A DNA stretch of 55,149 nt from contig CACYFF010000025.1 in the NCBI GenBank assembly GCA_902773665.1, positions 1-55,149 of the forward strand, given 5' to 3'. Source of the DNA: an uncultured Eubacteriales bacterium. GTDB lineage: Bacteria; Bacillota; Clostridia; Peptostreptococcales; Anaerovoracaceae. A program made the translations under genes and the position numbers. Below, in pieces: positions 1 to 7,966 of the stretch; position 1 is the stretch's first letter; each line of letters starts with the position of its first letter. The notes under the pieces are model-generated. The model saw only the letters and a program-made list of their open reading frames with translations. It was not told the DNA's origin and searched no databases.

Positions 1-1
1 G

Positions 2-196
2 GAAGCGGTTCAGGCGGCCTGTCATTGGGCTTTCCTGCATCCGGATGTAAGGTCGCTGGAGGCGGAAACGGACGCCGAAAACGCAGCGTCTCAGAGAGTT
101 CTCGAAAAATGCGGCTTTCGTCCCAACGGGACCTTCGGAGAGGAAGGGCCTCGCTTTACGTTGGACTTCACCGGCGCTGTGGAAGGAACAAAATGA
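2..196 (+). CDS. GNAT-family N-acetyltransferase, C-terminal part
   Basis: The gene enters from the left edge of the window in frame 2, so only the last 64 codons are visible. The peptide has the end of a GNAT fold: a helix, then a strand with LEAETDAEN, then NAASQRVLEKCGFR, the usual alpha4/beta7 region that closes the acetyl-CoA site. The start and the substrate-determining half lie outside the window, so the substrate cannot be predicted. Its stop codon overlaps the ATG of the next reading frame at 193-196. Confidence 0.75.
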   Translation, partial: EAVQAACHWAFLHPDVRSLEAETDAENAASQRVLEKCGFRPNGTFGEEGPRFTLDFTGAVEGTK

Positions 197-327
197 ATGA
201 TATGGCTATAAACGGCAGCCTTAAGGTGGCTGAAGAAGGAAGCCCGGCAGAACTCTTTGCAAAAGAAAACAGCCTTTTCAGACGTATGACGCAGCTGCAG
301 AATGCCAGCGCAGGCTGGAGCATCTGA
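193..327 (+). pseudogene. ABC exporter ATPase remnant, C-terminal tail only
   Basis: A 44-codon frame starts in an ATGA overlap with the upstream GNAT stop. Its sequence (LKVAEEGSPAELFAKENSLF, then FRRMTQLQ and SAGWSI at the end) looks like the last 40 or so residues of an ABC exporter ATPase, after the D-loop and H-loop region. Walker A, the signature motif and Walker B are all missing, and the upstream frame belongs to the GNAT gene. I therefore read it as the leftover end of a deleted transporter gene rather than a functional small protein. Assignment is by pattern memory. Confidence 0.5.
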
Positions 328-342
328 TGCTATGAAAAGAGC

Positions 343-390
343 AACTCCAGCATATTAAACGAACGTGGCTGGAGTTTAGATGACGTTTTT
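343..390 (+). terminator. weak hairpin after the remnant, possible terminator
   Basis: AACTCCAGC at 343-351 pairs perfectly with GCTGGAGTT at 368-376 across a 16-nt loop. The T-run (386-390) comes about 10 nt later, so this is not a canonical intrinsic terminator. A TATAAT at 393-398 could be the -10 of the hypB pair, but no convincing -35 is present. Confidence 0.3.
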
Positions 391-452
391 ATTATAATAA
401 GATCAGTTCATTGCTTAAGCATAAATTCTGAAGCAGAAAACGGGGTAAATTT

Positions 453-1127
453 ATGAATGACGTACAGGTCATTGAATTAAAGAAATCCATCCTGGAAGAC
501 AACGACGCGGATGCGGAACTTCTGAGAAACACGCTGAAGGCGCAGAAGACCTGCCTGATCAACCTGATGTCTTCTCCGGGAAGCGGTAAGACCGCGACGC
601 TCCTGGCTCTCCGTAAGTATTTCAGCGGAAAACTGAAATGGGGCGTCATGGAGGCGGATATCGACAGCGACGTGGATGCAAAGACGATGAAGGAAGCCGG
701 CATCCCTTCCGTGCAGCTGCATACAGGAGGCATGTGCCACCTGGATGCGGATATGACCCGACAGGGCATCCGTGCGCTTACAACAGAGGCCGGTCCTTTG
801 GATATGATCGTGCTGGAGAACGTGGGCAATCTGGTCTGTCCGGCGGAATTCGATACCGGCGCTGCCATCAACATGACGGTCCTCAGCGTGCCGGAAGGCG
901 ACGATAAGCCGGCAAAGTATCCGCTGATGTACGAGACCTGCGACCTGCTGGTGATCAACAAGATCGACGCCTGCGCCGTGTTCGATTTCGACTTCGAAAA
1001 GGTGGAACGGGACGCGAAAGCCTGCAACGGTAATATCCGGATCTTCCCGGTCTCCGCAAAGACGGGGGAGGGGATCGAGGCCCTGGCGGAGGAACTGCTT
1101 GCACGGATCGCCGCGTGGAACGCATAG
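453..1127 (+). CDS. hypB: HypB-type nickel-insertion GTPase, copy 1
   Basis: HypB is a SIMIBI-class GTPase that helps deliver nickel to metalloenzymes, classically [NiFe]-hydrogenase. Visible motifs in this 224-residue protein are the P-loop SSPGSGKT (about residues 36-43), the metal-site pair GMCHLDADM, a second metal cysteine in NLVCPAEFD, and the guanine-specificity motif NKID near residue 170. The N-terminal CxxCGC or His-rich metal stretch seen in some HypBs is absent. A second hypB follows after 15 bases, probably in one transcript ending at the 1863 terminator. No hypA, hypCDEF or nickel enzyme is visible, so the client is unknown. Confidence 0.88.
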   Translation: MNDVQVIELKKSILEDNDADAELLRNTLKAQKTCLINLMSSPGSGKTATLLALRKYFSGKLKWGVMEADIDSDVDAKTMKEAGIPSVQLHTGGMCHLDADMTRQGIRALTTEAGPLDMIVLENVGNLVCPAEFDTGAAINMTVLSVPEGDDKPAKYPLMYETCDLLVINKIDACAVFDFDFEKVERDAKACNGNIRIFPVSAKTGEGIEALAEELLARIAAWNA

Positions 1128-1142
1128 AACAGGACGGAAACG

Positions 1143-1817
1143 ATGGAAAAAGTAAGAACGATCGAGATCAACGAATCCGTTTTTGCGGATAACGAACAGA
1201 CCGCGCAGCAGATCCGGCAGCGCATGACGGAGCAGGGGACCCTGTTCCTCAATTTCATGTCCTCTCCGGGAAGCGGCAAGACGACGCTGCTGACCGCGGT
1301 CATCAACAAATTGAAAGGTGAGATGAAGATCGGCCTGATGGACGTGGATATCCAGTCGACGCTGGATGCGCAGCGGGCACAGGACAACACGGGCGTAAGG
1401 ACGCTGCAGATCCACAACGGCGGGCTTTGCCACATCGATGCGGACATGACCGCCAGAGCTCTCGCGGAGTACGATGCCTCGGGGCTGGATCTGATGATCA
1501 TGGAGAACATCGGCAACCTCGTGTGCCCGGCGGAATTCGACACCGGCGCCCATAAGAACATCACCATCCTCAGCGTGCCGGAAGGGGACGACAAACCCCT
1601 GAAGTACCCGTTGATGTATCAGGTGAGCGACGTGGTCCTGATCAACAAGATCGACACGGCCGCGTTCTTCGATTTCGATTTCGAAGCGGCGGAAAAACGC
1701 ATCCTGGCCCTCAATCCGGATGCCGCGATCTTCCGGGTAAGCGCAAAGACAGGAGAGGGCATCGACGTCTTTTTAGACTGGATCCGCAGACAGGCTGAGG
1801 GACTGTCTGAAAAGTAA
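1143..1817 (+). CDS. hypB: HypB-type nickel-insertion GTPase, copy 2
   Basis: This is a second full-length HypB of 224 residues, the same length as its neighbour. It has the P-loop SSPGSGKTT, GLCHIDADM, NLVCPAEFDTGA and NKID. The two copies are clearly paralogous but diverged, especially in the N-terminal 30 residues and in the loop around residues 80-90, so this is not a recent duplication. Both keep all nucleotide- and metal-binding residues I can recognise. The start has a GGAC/GGAAA stretch just upstream as a modest RBS. The copies may work as a heterodimer or serve different nickel enzymes; that is inference. Confidence 0.88.
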   Translation: MEKVRTIEINESVFADNEQTAQQIRQRMTEQGTLFLNFMSSPGSGKTTLLTAVINKLKGEMKIGLMDVDIQSTLDAQRAQDNTGVRTLQIHNGGLCHIDADMTARALAEYDASGLDLMIMENIGNLVCPAEFDTGAHKNITILSVPEGDDKPLKYPLMYQVSDVVLINKIDTAAFFDFDFEAAEKRILALNPDAAIFRVSAKTGEGIDVFLDWIRRQAEGLSEK

Positions 1818-1862
1818 GAGAGAATTGCAAAAATAGGATTGACAGCGAAGTGGATCTACAGA

Positions 1863-1890
1863 GGGTATGCGTTCACCGCATACCCTTTTC
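1863..1890 (+). terminator. intrinsic terminator of the hypB pair
   Basis: GGGTATGCG (1863-1871) pairs perfectly with CGCATACCC (1877-1885) over a 5-nt loop and is followed by TTTT. It lies 45 bases after the second hypB stop. Confidence 0.8.
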
Positions 1891-1914
1891 TGATGGAATA
1901 ATGGGCCGGATTGA

Positions 1915-1923
1915 TGCTATAAT
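1915..1923 (+). promoter_or_regulatory. extended -10 promoter of the permease-GGDEF gene
   Basis: TGC followed by TATAAT (1918-1923) is a perfect extended -10 element. No good -35 is seen. It lies 53 bases before the chosen start at 1976. Confidence 0.55.
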
Positions 1924-1975
1924 TGGGTCAGATCCAAATCTCATTCGGAGCAAACGGCAGAAAGTGGAGAGATCA

Positions 1976-4210
1976 ATGCAGAATCAGATAGAACACAACG
2001 GACTCCGACATCATCTTTCGCCGCTGAACACCTGGGCCTTTTCCCTGGGAACCAGCATCGGCTGGGGCTCTCTTGTCATCACCAGCAACAACTATCTGGC
2101 GGCGGCGGGGCCCCTTGGCAGCACGCTGGGACTTCTCCTGGGCGGCGCGGTCATGCTGATCATCGCCCGGAGTTATTTCTACATGATGAACTGCTACCCG
2201 GAAGCCGGCGGCGCCTACACTTTCGCCAAGGAGGCATTCGGTCACGATCACGGCTTTCTGGCTGCCTGGTTCCTGTCGCTCACGTATCTTGCGATCTTCT
2301 GGGCCAACGCCACATCGCTGCCGCTTTTCGCCCGCTATTTCCTGGGCCAGATGTTCCATAAAGGGTATCTCTACACGCTTTTCGGCTATGACGTATACAT
2401 CAGCGAGGCGCTGCTTTCCATTGCGGCGATCCTCCTGGCAGCGTTTTTCTGCATCCGCTTTTCGAGGGTGTCTGTACGGGTCATGACAGGCCTGGTGCTG
2501 TTCTTTTCCTGCGGCATCGCCGTCTGCTTTGCCGGAGCCATGCTGCGCCGCGGAGGGGGCGGAATGTCCTTCGAACCGGTCTTTCTTCCGGACAGCGGAG
2601 CGCTCTCCCAGGCCGTCCGCATCGCCTGCATCTCACCCTGGGCCTTTATCGGGTTTGAAAACATCTCCCATCTGACGGAGGAACTCTCCTACGAAAGGAA
2701 ACGGCTGCACCGCATCCTGGTGGCAGCTGTTGCCGCTACGACGGTGCTGTACGTGTTCATTACGCTGCTCTCCGTTACGGCTTATCCTCCGCAATATGCT
2801 TCCTGGCTGGAGTATATCCGCGATCTGAAGAATCTGAGCGGCATCGAAGGACTGCCTGCTTTCTATGCGGCAAATGCTTATCTGGGCCGCTTCGGCGTAA
2901 CGACGCTCATCCTGTCTCTGCTGGCGCTCATCCTCACCAGCCTTATCGGCAATCTGACGGCGCTCAGCCGGTTGTTCTACGCCCTGGCAAAGGATAATGT
3001 GCTGCCGGCCCGTTTCGCCGTGCTGACCCGGAACAATACCCCGGGGGTGGCGCTTGCGCTCGCCGCCGGTCTTTCTGTGCTGATGCCTTTCTTGGGCCGT
3101 ACGGCCATTGGCTGGATCGTGGACGTCACCACCATCGGTGCGACCATTACCTACGGCTTCGTATCCGCCAGCGCCTGGAAGACGGCGTCCGGGCGGGAGG
3201 ATGTTTCCGACAAACGTTTTGGTCTGGCCGGATTTATCCTGATGACCGCCTTCGGCGCCTATACGGTGGTCCCGAACCTGTTCGGTTCCAATTCCATGGA
3301 GAGAGAGACGTTCTTCCTGCTTACGGTCTGGGCGATCCTGGGCTTCCTGTTCTTCCGCAGCCTGCTGAAACGGGACAAGTCGAAACGGTTCGGCAAGTCC
3401 ATCATCGTGTGGATCGGGCTGCTTTCGCTGGTGCTGTTCACATCTCTCGTCTGGATGAGCCAATCCATCGTACAGTCCACGCAGAACGCGATTCTCAATC
3501 TGCAGACGTTCTACGATGCGGCGGGCGCGGTGGAAGGGGAGGATGCCTTCGTGGCGCAGCAGCTTGCAACGCTGCAGCGGACGACCGCAGTCAGCATGGC
3601 GGTGGTCATCGTGCTGTTCCTGATGTCCCTGGCTACGTTGATGAGCATCTACTCCCTGATGCGCAGACGCGCGGAGGAGAGCGAGGCGGAACTGGGCAGC
3701 GTGCGCAGGATGGCAAACACGGATGCGCTGACCGGCGTCAAGAGCAAGCATGCCTACAGTGAGAAGGAAAAGGAAATGGATCTTTCGATCGCGTCCGGGG
3801 AAGCCGGCGAATTCGCCGTAGCGATGTGCGACGTAAACGGACTGAAATACGTAAACGATACCTTTGGACATAAAGCAGGAGATGCTTATATCCGCGCTGC
3901 CTGCAAACTCATCTGCGACACCTTCGAACACAGCCCGGTCTTCCGGGTCGGCGGAGACGAATTCGTCGCGATCCTTACGGGAAGGGATTTTGCAGTGAGG
4001 GAAGAGCTGATGAAAACGCTGGCCCGCAGGTCCGAAGAGAACATCGCTCTGCAGGAAGTGGTCGTGGCGGGAGGCTGTGCCGACTTCGACCCGGCATCGG
4101 ATACGACGCTTCGCAGCGTGTTTGAGCGGGCGGACAGCCGGATGTACGAAGAAAAGCAGCGTCTGAAATCCCTGGGCGCCAGAACGCGGCAGGAGGAAAA
4201 GAAACGATGA
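1976..4210 (+). CDS. APC-family amino acid permease fused to a GGDEF diguanylate cyclase
   Basis: This 744-residue protein joins an APC-superfamily transporter (about residues 10-440, many hydrophobic helices, with the GTSIGWGS motif of TM1) to a cytoplasmic GGDEF domain (about 580-735). Between them are two more membrane helices around an extracytoplasmic loop of about 70 residues, then a short linker helix. The cyclase half keeps TDALTGVKSK, DVNGLKYVNDTFGHKAGD and the catalytic GGDEF (about 3952-3966), so it should make c-di-GMP. The ATG at 1976 is preferred over 1850 because GGAGAG lies 5 bases upstream and the earlier start would precede the promoter. The next gene overlaps by 4 bases. 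A transporter that senses its own substrate is an attractive inference. Confidence 0.85.
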   Translation: MQNQIEHNGLRHHLSPLNTWAFSLGTSIGWGSLVITSNNYLAAAGPLGSTLGLLLGGAVMLIIARSYFYMMNCYPEAGGAYTFAKEAFGHDHGFLAAWFLSLTYLAIFWANATSLPLFARYFLGQMFHKGYLYTLFGYDVYISEALLSIAAILLAAFFCIRFSRVSVRVMTGLVLFFSCGIAVCFAGAMLRRGGGGMSFEPVFLPDSGALSQAVRIACISPWAFIGFENISHLTEELSYERKRLHRILVAAVAATTVLYVFITLLSVTAYPPQYASWLEYIRDLKNLSGIEGLPAFYAANAYLGRFGVTTLILSLLALILTSLIGNLTALSRLFYALAKDNVLPARFAVLTRNNTPGVALALAAGLSVLMPFLGRTAIGWIVDVTTIGATITYGFVSASAWKTASGREDVSDKRFGLAGFILMTAFGAYTVVPNLFGSNSMERETFFLLTVWAILGFLFFRSLLKRDKSKRFGKSIIVWIGLLSLVLFTSLVWMSQSIVQSTQNAILNLQTFYDAAGAVEGEDAFVAQQLATLQRTTAVSMAVVIVLFLMSLATLMSIYSLMRRRAEESEAELGSVRRMANTDALTGVKSKHAYSEKEKEMDLSIASGEAGEFAVAMCDVNGLKYVNDTFGHKAGDAYIRAACKLICDTFEHSPVFRVGGDEFVAILTGRDFAVREELMKTLARRSEENIALQEVVVAGGCADFDPASDTTLRSVFERADSRMYEEKQRLKSLGARTRQEEKKR

Positions 4211-4761
4211 TCTCGAAACGCACCTATAGGGCGATCTACCGGCTGCTGGACCGGGTCAGCCCCCTGGACAGCGACTGCGGCAAACTCTGCGGCGCCGCCT
4301 GCTGCACCTCCGCCTACGAAGATGGAGAGGAGATGGGCATCTTCCTGTTGCCCGGAGAAGAGCAGCTCCACAGTCCGCAGGACGACTGGCTGGACTGGAG
4401 CGAGGAGTCCTCGGAAGACATGGGGTTTCCGGAATCCTGGCCAGAGAAGGTCTGTTTCGTTCACTGCAAAACACCGCCCCATTGTCCCCGGAAAAAGCGG
4501 CCGATCCAATGCCGCACGTTCCCGCTGGCGCCCTACCTGAATAAGAAGGGCGAACTGTCTCTGATCTACAACGACATGGACCTGCCGTACCGCTGCCCGC
4601 TCATCGAGGAGGAACTTCCGCTGAACGACGATTTCGTGCAGGCGACGGAGACGGTCTGGAAGCACCTGATAAGGGACGAACGCATCTACGATATGGTGAA
4701 GGAAGATTCGGAAGCGTGGGACGAGTCGATCGCGCAGTTGGCGGAGCTCCTCGGCTTTTAG
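4207..4761 (+). CDS. cysteine-rich YkgJ-like metal-binding protein
   Basis: The 184-residue protein has a cysteine pattern like the YkgJ / zinc-or-iron-chelating family: CGKLCGAACC near the N-terminus, VCFVHCKTPPHC in the middle, then IQCRTFPLAPY and RCPL. Such proteins are thought to bind a metal or Fe-S cluster, and the role is unknown. It starts in an ATGA overlap with the permease-GGDEF gene, so the two are translationally coupled. The cysteines suggest a redox or metal-sensing function, but nothing here shows a substrate. Confidence 0.6.
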   Translation: MISKRTYRAIYRLLDRVSPLDSDCGKLCGAACCTSAYEDGEEMGIFLLPGEEQLHSPQDDWLDWSEESSEDMGFPESWPEKVCFVHCKTPPHCPRKKRPIQCRTFPLAPYLNKKGELSLIYNDMDLPYRCPLIEEELPLNDDFVQATETVWKHLIRDERIYDMVKEDSEAWDESIAQLAELLGF

Positions 4762-4772
4762 GGAAATCTCTG

Positions 4773-4801
4773 TTGACATACCATATCATGGATGATAACA
4801 T
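4773..4801 (+). promoter_or_regulatory. sigma-70-type promoter of the c-di-GMP riboswitch transcript
   Basis: A perfect TTGACA (4773-4778), a 17-base spacer and TAACAT (4796-4801). It lies about 40 bases upstream of the aptamer. Confidence 0.75.
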
Positions 4802-4840
4802 AATTATAACAAGGTAATAATTAACTGAATATGATTACGT

Positions 4841-4925
4841 TGGGAATCAAAGGCAAACCAGGCGAAAGCCTGCGACGCAAAGCTAAAGGGACTGTAAAAT
4901 GTCAGCCAGCTGCATTCTTGTTACC
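4841..4925 (+). ncRNA. c-di-GMP-I (GEMM-I) riboswitch
   Basis: The RNA contains the hallmark GGCAAACC, a helix closed by a GAAA tetraloop (CAGGC GAAA GCCTG, 4858-4871), then GCGACGCAAAGC and the second helix ending in CAGCCAGCTGC. This matches the GEMM-I consensus that binds c-di-GMP. It sits between a TTGACA promoter and an intrinsic terminator, so it probably acts on transcription. The first gene downstream is a GGDEF protein, which suggests feedback on c-di-GMP synthesis. I cannot tell on-switch from off-switch by eye. Confidence 0.85.
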
Positions 4926-4936
4926 GGATATGCGGA

Positions 4937-4976
4937 AACTTAGTGCAGCAAAAAACACTAAGTTTTTTGTTTTTTC
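4937..4976 (+). terminator. riboswitch expression-platform terminator
   Basis: AACTTAGTG (4937-4945) pairs with CACTAAGTT (4956-4964) and is followed by a T-rich tract to 4976. It lies between the aptamer and the GGDEF start. Confidence 0.85.
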
Positions 4977-4999
4977 GAATGACCCGGAGGAGTTTTGTA

Positions 5000-5533
5000 A
5001 TGCAGCAAATGGATGAAAAAACAGTACCCACGATGGAACACGCAACCGTTATGGAGGTGACGCACAAAGATGCGCTCACCGGTCTTCGCACGGGGGAATC
5101 CTGCCTTGCGATGCTGGATCGGTTAACGGAAGACATGCGCGAAGGGAAGAGAGACTTCGCCATCGCCATGATGGACGTCAACCGGACGCATTATATCAAT
5201 CAGCTGTATGGAAAAGAAAAAGGCGACGAATATCTGCGGTCTTCCAGCGCGCTGATATGCTATACTTTTAAACACAGCCCTGTCTTCCGCTACGGCGGAG
5301 ACGAGTTCCTTGCCGTGCTGAAAGGCAGCGACCTGGAAAACAGAGAAAAACGTCTGGATTACATGAACCGGGAGATGGCAAACATGCAGTTGGCCTTCGA
5401 CGAGTGGAAGAAACTCTCCATCGCCGTAGGCATTGCATGCTGCTCAGAGGAAGATCAGACCGCCATGGAAGTGGTGGAACGGGCCCGCAAGGCCATGCGG
5501 GAGGATAAGGAAGATCTTTATGCCCGGCTATAA
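5000..5533 (+). CDS. stand-alone GGDEF diguanylate cyclase
   Basis: A 177-residue protein made of almost nothing but a GGDEF domain, with no membrane segment. KDALTGLRTG starts the domain and YGGDEF near residue 98 keeps the catalytic signature. The usual DVNGLKxVND motif is DVNRTHYINQ here, so metal/GTP-site geometry may differ and activity is not certain. The ATG at 5000 is chosen over 4943 because it has GGAGGAG 9 bases upstream, whereas 4943 lies inside the terminator. An amidohydrolase gene follows after 9 bases, so both should be under the c-di-GMP riboswitch. Confidence 0.85.
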   Translation: MQQMDEKTVPTMEHATVMEVTHKDALTGLRTGESCLAMLDRLTEDMREGKRDFAIAMMDVNRTHYINQLYGKEKGDEYLRSSSALICYTFKHSPVFRYGGDEFLAVLKGSDLENREKRLDYMNREMANMQLAFDEWKKLSIAVGIACCSEEDQTAMEVVERARKAMREDKEDLYARL

Positions 5534-5542
5534 GGAGGCCTC

Positions 5543-7111
5543 ATGAAGGTTTACAAAGGAAACATCATAACGGTAAACGAAAAGAACGATGTGGCGCGCT
5601 TCCTCGTGGAGGATGGCGGCCGCATCGTTTTTGTCGGGGACGATCTTCCCGGCGAATTCCTGAAAGCACCCATGGAGGATCTGGGCGAAAAGGCTCTCAT
5701 CCCCGCGTTCTGCGACACGCATCAGCATTTCGCATCGTTCTCGATCTTCAACGCCGGACTCAACGTCATGGAGGCGGAGTCCAACGAGGAGATCCTGAAG
5801 ATGGCGAAGGATTTCTATCTGCGCTCCCGCTCCAAGACTCTCGTGGCGTTCGGCGCTTCGCCCTATTCCGTAAAAGAGGGAAGGCTGGTCTCCCGTCAGG
5901 AACTGGACAGCGTGTGTCCGGACAAACCGTTCTTCATGGTGAAGTACGACGGCCACGCCTGCGTCGTCAACTCGAAGCTGCTGGAGGCCGTGGATGAAAA
6001 GTGCAGCAAGCTACGCGGCTATCATCCGGATACCGGGGAGATGAATCAGGAAGCGTTCTTCGCCGTTTCTGACTATATCACGAACTCCGTGGCGATCCCG
6101 GAACTGGTGCGGAGCATGCAGAAAGCTGTGGATTTCGAGGCCTCCCGGGGCATAGGCATGGTGCATACGGTATCGGGCGTCGGTTTCCCCGGCAATCTGG
6201 ACATCAGTCTGGAGAAGTGGTTTGCCAAGTCCGTCAAGTCCGGGTTCCAGATCCGGGTGTTCCCCCAGTCCCTGGACGTGAACGTCGCGCTCAAACGTAA
6301 ACTGCCCCGCATCGGCGGATGCTTCCAGTGCGCTTTGGACGGCTGTTTCGGGTCACAGGATGCGGCTTTGTATGAGCCCTATGCAAATGACCCCTCCAAC
6401 AAGGGCGTTCTCTATTACAGCGATGAAAAGGTGATCGAATTCTGCAAGGCAGCCAACCGTGCAGGACTGCAGATCGAGATGCACGCCATCGGCGACCGCG
6501 CGTTCGACCAGGCCTGCCGGGCGATCAAGGCAGCGCTGGACGACTTCCCCAGAGAAGATCACCGGCATGGCATCATCCACGCCTGCTTGACGACGGAGTG
6601 GGGCAGACACGTCTGCATGGATTACAAGATCCAGCTTCCGATGCAGGTCGCCTTCGACAACTGGCGGCAGGAGCCGGCGGAATATACGGAAGCGATCCTG
6701 GGAAAAGAAAGGGCGGGCAGCCTGAACCCCATCCGTACCTTTAAGGATCTGGGCTGCATGGTCTCCTTCAGCTCCGACGGACCCTGCACGGCGCCCGATC
6801 CCATCGTTTGGCTGGACAAGGCGGTCAACTACAGCAATCCCGAAGAGCGCGTGAGCATTCAGGATGCGCTGCGCATGTCTACATATAATGGATACTGGGC
6901 GACGTTCGACGAAAAGCAGAGAGGTTCTCTGGAAGGCGGCAAGATCGCGGACATGGTCGTGCTGTCGGAAAACCCCTACGAGATCCCGGCCGAACGGATC
7001 CGCGAATTAAAAGTCGAGCGCACCATCCTGGCCGGAAAGCCTTACGCAAAACAAAAAGGCGGGTTTGTACCCACCATTTTGAAAGGCATCGCCGGAAACG
7101 GTAATTTCTAG
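5543..7111 (+). CDS. YtcJ-like amidohydrolase (amidohydrolase 3 family)
   Basis: The 522-residue protein belongs to the metal-dependent amidohydrolase superfamily. It shows the metal-binding DTHQHF near residue 59, a mid-protein His in EMHAIGDRAFD, and the late DG metal ligand in SFSSDGPCTAPDP, followed by the typical C-terminal GSLEGGKIADMVVL segment that returns to the beta-sandwich. Family members hydrolyse N-acyl, imide or cyclic amide bonds; the substrate is not predictable. A good AAGGAGG RBS precedes the ATG. The gene is 9 bases behind the GGDEF gene, so c-di-GMP may control it through the riboswitch. Its stop overlaps that of the convergent thioesterase gene. Confidence 0.82.
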   Translation: MKVYKGNIITVNEKNDVARFLVEDGGRIVFVGDDLPGEFLKAPMEDLGEKALIPAFCDTHQHFASFSIFNAGLNVMEAESNEEILKMAKDFYLRSRSKTLVAFGASPYSVKEGRLVSRQELDSVCPDKPFFMVKYDGHACVVNSKLLEAVDEKCSKLRGYHPDTGEMNQEAFFAVSDYITNSVAIPELVRSMQKAVDFEASRGIGMVHTVSGVGFPGNLDISLEKWFAKSVKSGFQIRVFPQSLDVNVALKRKLPRIGGCFQCALDGCFGSQDAALYEPYANDPSNKGVLYYSDEKVIEFCKAANRAGLQIEMHAIGDRAFDQACRAIKAALDDFPREDHRHGIIHACLTTEWGRHVCMDYKIQLPMQVAFDNWRQEPAEYTEAILGKERAGSLNPIRTFKDLGCMVSFSSDGPCTAPDPIVWLDKAVNYSNPEERVSIQDALRMSTYNGYWATFDEKQRGSLEGGKIADMVVLSENPYEIPAERIRELKVERTILAGKPYAKQKGGFVPTILKGIAGNGNF

Positions 7112-7845
7112 GCGAGTTCGATCCGACATTCGATGTTCAGAGAACCGTCTTCCAGGAACGTCTGGAAGAGATAGATATTGTCTTCTTTGCAGCGCCGTAT
7201 GGTGATCTCCGATCCCAGCGGCGCTTCTTTTGCAAAATGGATGCGCGCGGACCGCACCCAATGGTGCTCATAATCGTAGAGCTCCGGGATAAGGTCGCAC
7301 AGGATGTCCAGATAATAGGTGTTATTGATGTGACCGTTGCAGTCGCAGTCCCGCAGGGTGACCCTGTGAGAACCCACGTTTTCCATGGCTTCGGCGGTGT
7401 CGTGGTCGATGTGGAGCTTCTTGTCGAAGAGGGGGACATAATCCCCATATCTGTAATTCGGAAAAGTTTCCTGGGTCATGCGAAGGATCTTGCGGCTTTC
7501 GATCTCCACCAGCGCCCAGTCGGAACTCCCGCGGGCGAGAACTGCGCCATCCTTTGCGATCTCGTAGCAGCGGTGGATAACGGCGCCTTTGGGGAGGACG
7601 GGCCAGGTGCTCGCCTGGATAGGCTCCTCCATCATGGGAGGCTGCAGGATCTCGATATCCATCCGCGATACCATGAGCGCTCTGCCGGAATCCAGCAGTT
7701 CGTCGTAGCTGGGGCCGAAGTGCGCCATGTTCCTTGTTGCCGTTTCGTTAAACTGTCTCAGTACGCCGCCGGCCGTCGCTCTTCTTGCGATGTCGGTGTT
7801 GTATGCGTCCATGTATGTGTCTCTGGTGAATTTATAATCTTCCAT
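7108..7845 (-). CDS. acyl-ACP thioesterase (FatA/FatB-like)
   Basis: This 245-residue double hot-dog protein resembles bacterial acyl-ACP thioesterases, which release free fatty acids from acyl carrier protein. Seen are an N-terminal hot-dog with RMDIEILQPP, and in the second half DCDCNGHINNTYYLD, the Asp-x-Asn-x-His type catalytic region (NGHINN). The ATG at 7845 is preferred over one at 7908 because AGAGAGAG sits just upstream and the homology begins there. It converges on the amidohydrolase gene with overlapping stop codons and is divergent from the GNAT gene. Confidence 0.8.
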   Translation of the reverse strand: MEDYKFTRDTYMDAYNTDIARRATAGGVLRQFNETATRNMAHFGPSYDELLDSGRALMVSRMDIEILQPPMMEEPIQASTWPVLPKGAVIHRCYEIAKDGAVLARGSSDWALVEIESRKILRMTQETFPNYRYGDYVPLFDKKLHIDHDTAEAMENVGSHRVTLRDCDCNGHINNTYYLDILCDLIPELYDYEHHWVRSARIHFAKEAPLGSEITIRRCKEDNIYLFQTFLEDGSLNIECRIELA

Positions 7846-7912
7846 TGGCTCTCTCTTTCTCGTTTCAGACGACTTATTATATCGGTTTGCAATGGACAAC
7901 TCAACCACAGAC

Positions 7913-7941
7913 TTGGCTTTTTATGGGGCAGAAGGTATAAT
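7913..7941 (+). promoter_or_regulatory. promoter of the GNAT gene
   Basis: TTGGCT (7913-7918), a 17-base spacer and TATAAT (7936-7941), 25 bases before the start codon. Confidence 0.7.
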
Positions 7942-7966
7942 ATTATGCGAAAAGGAGATGCGTGTT

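Noticed and set aside
392-1594. Long minus-strand reading frames of 358-400 codons over the two hypB genes
   Set aside because: They are shadows of the GC-rich plus-strand genes; the plus frames have full HypB motifs and the minus frames resemble no protein.
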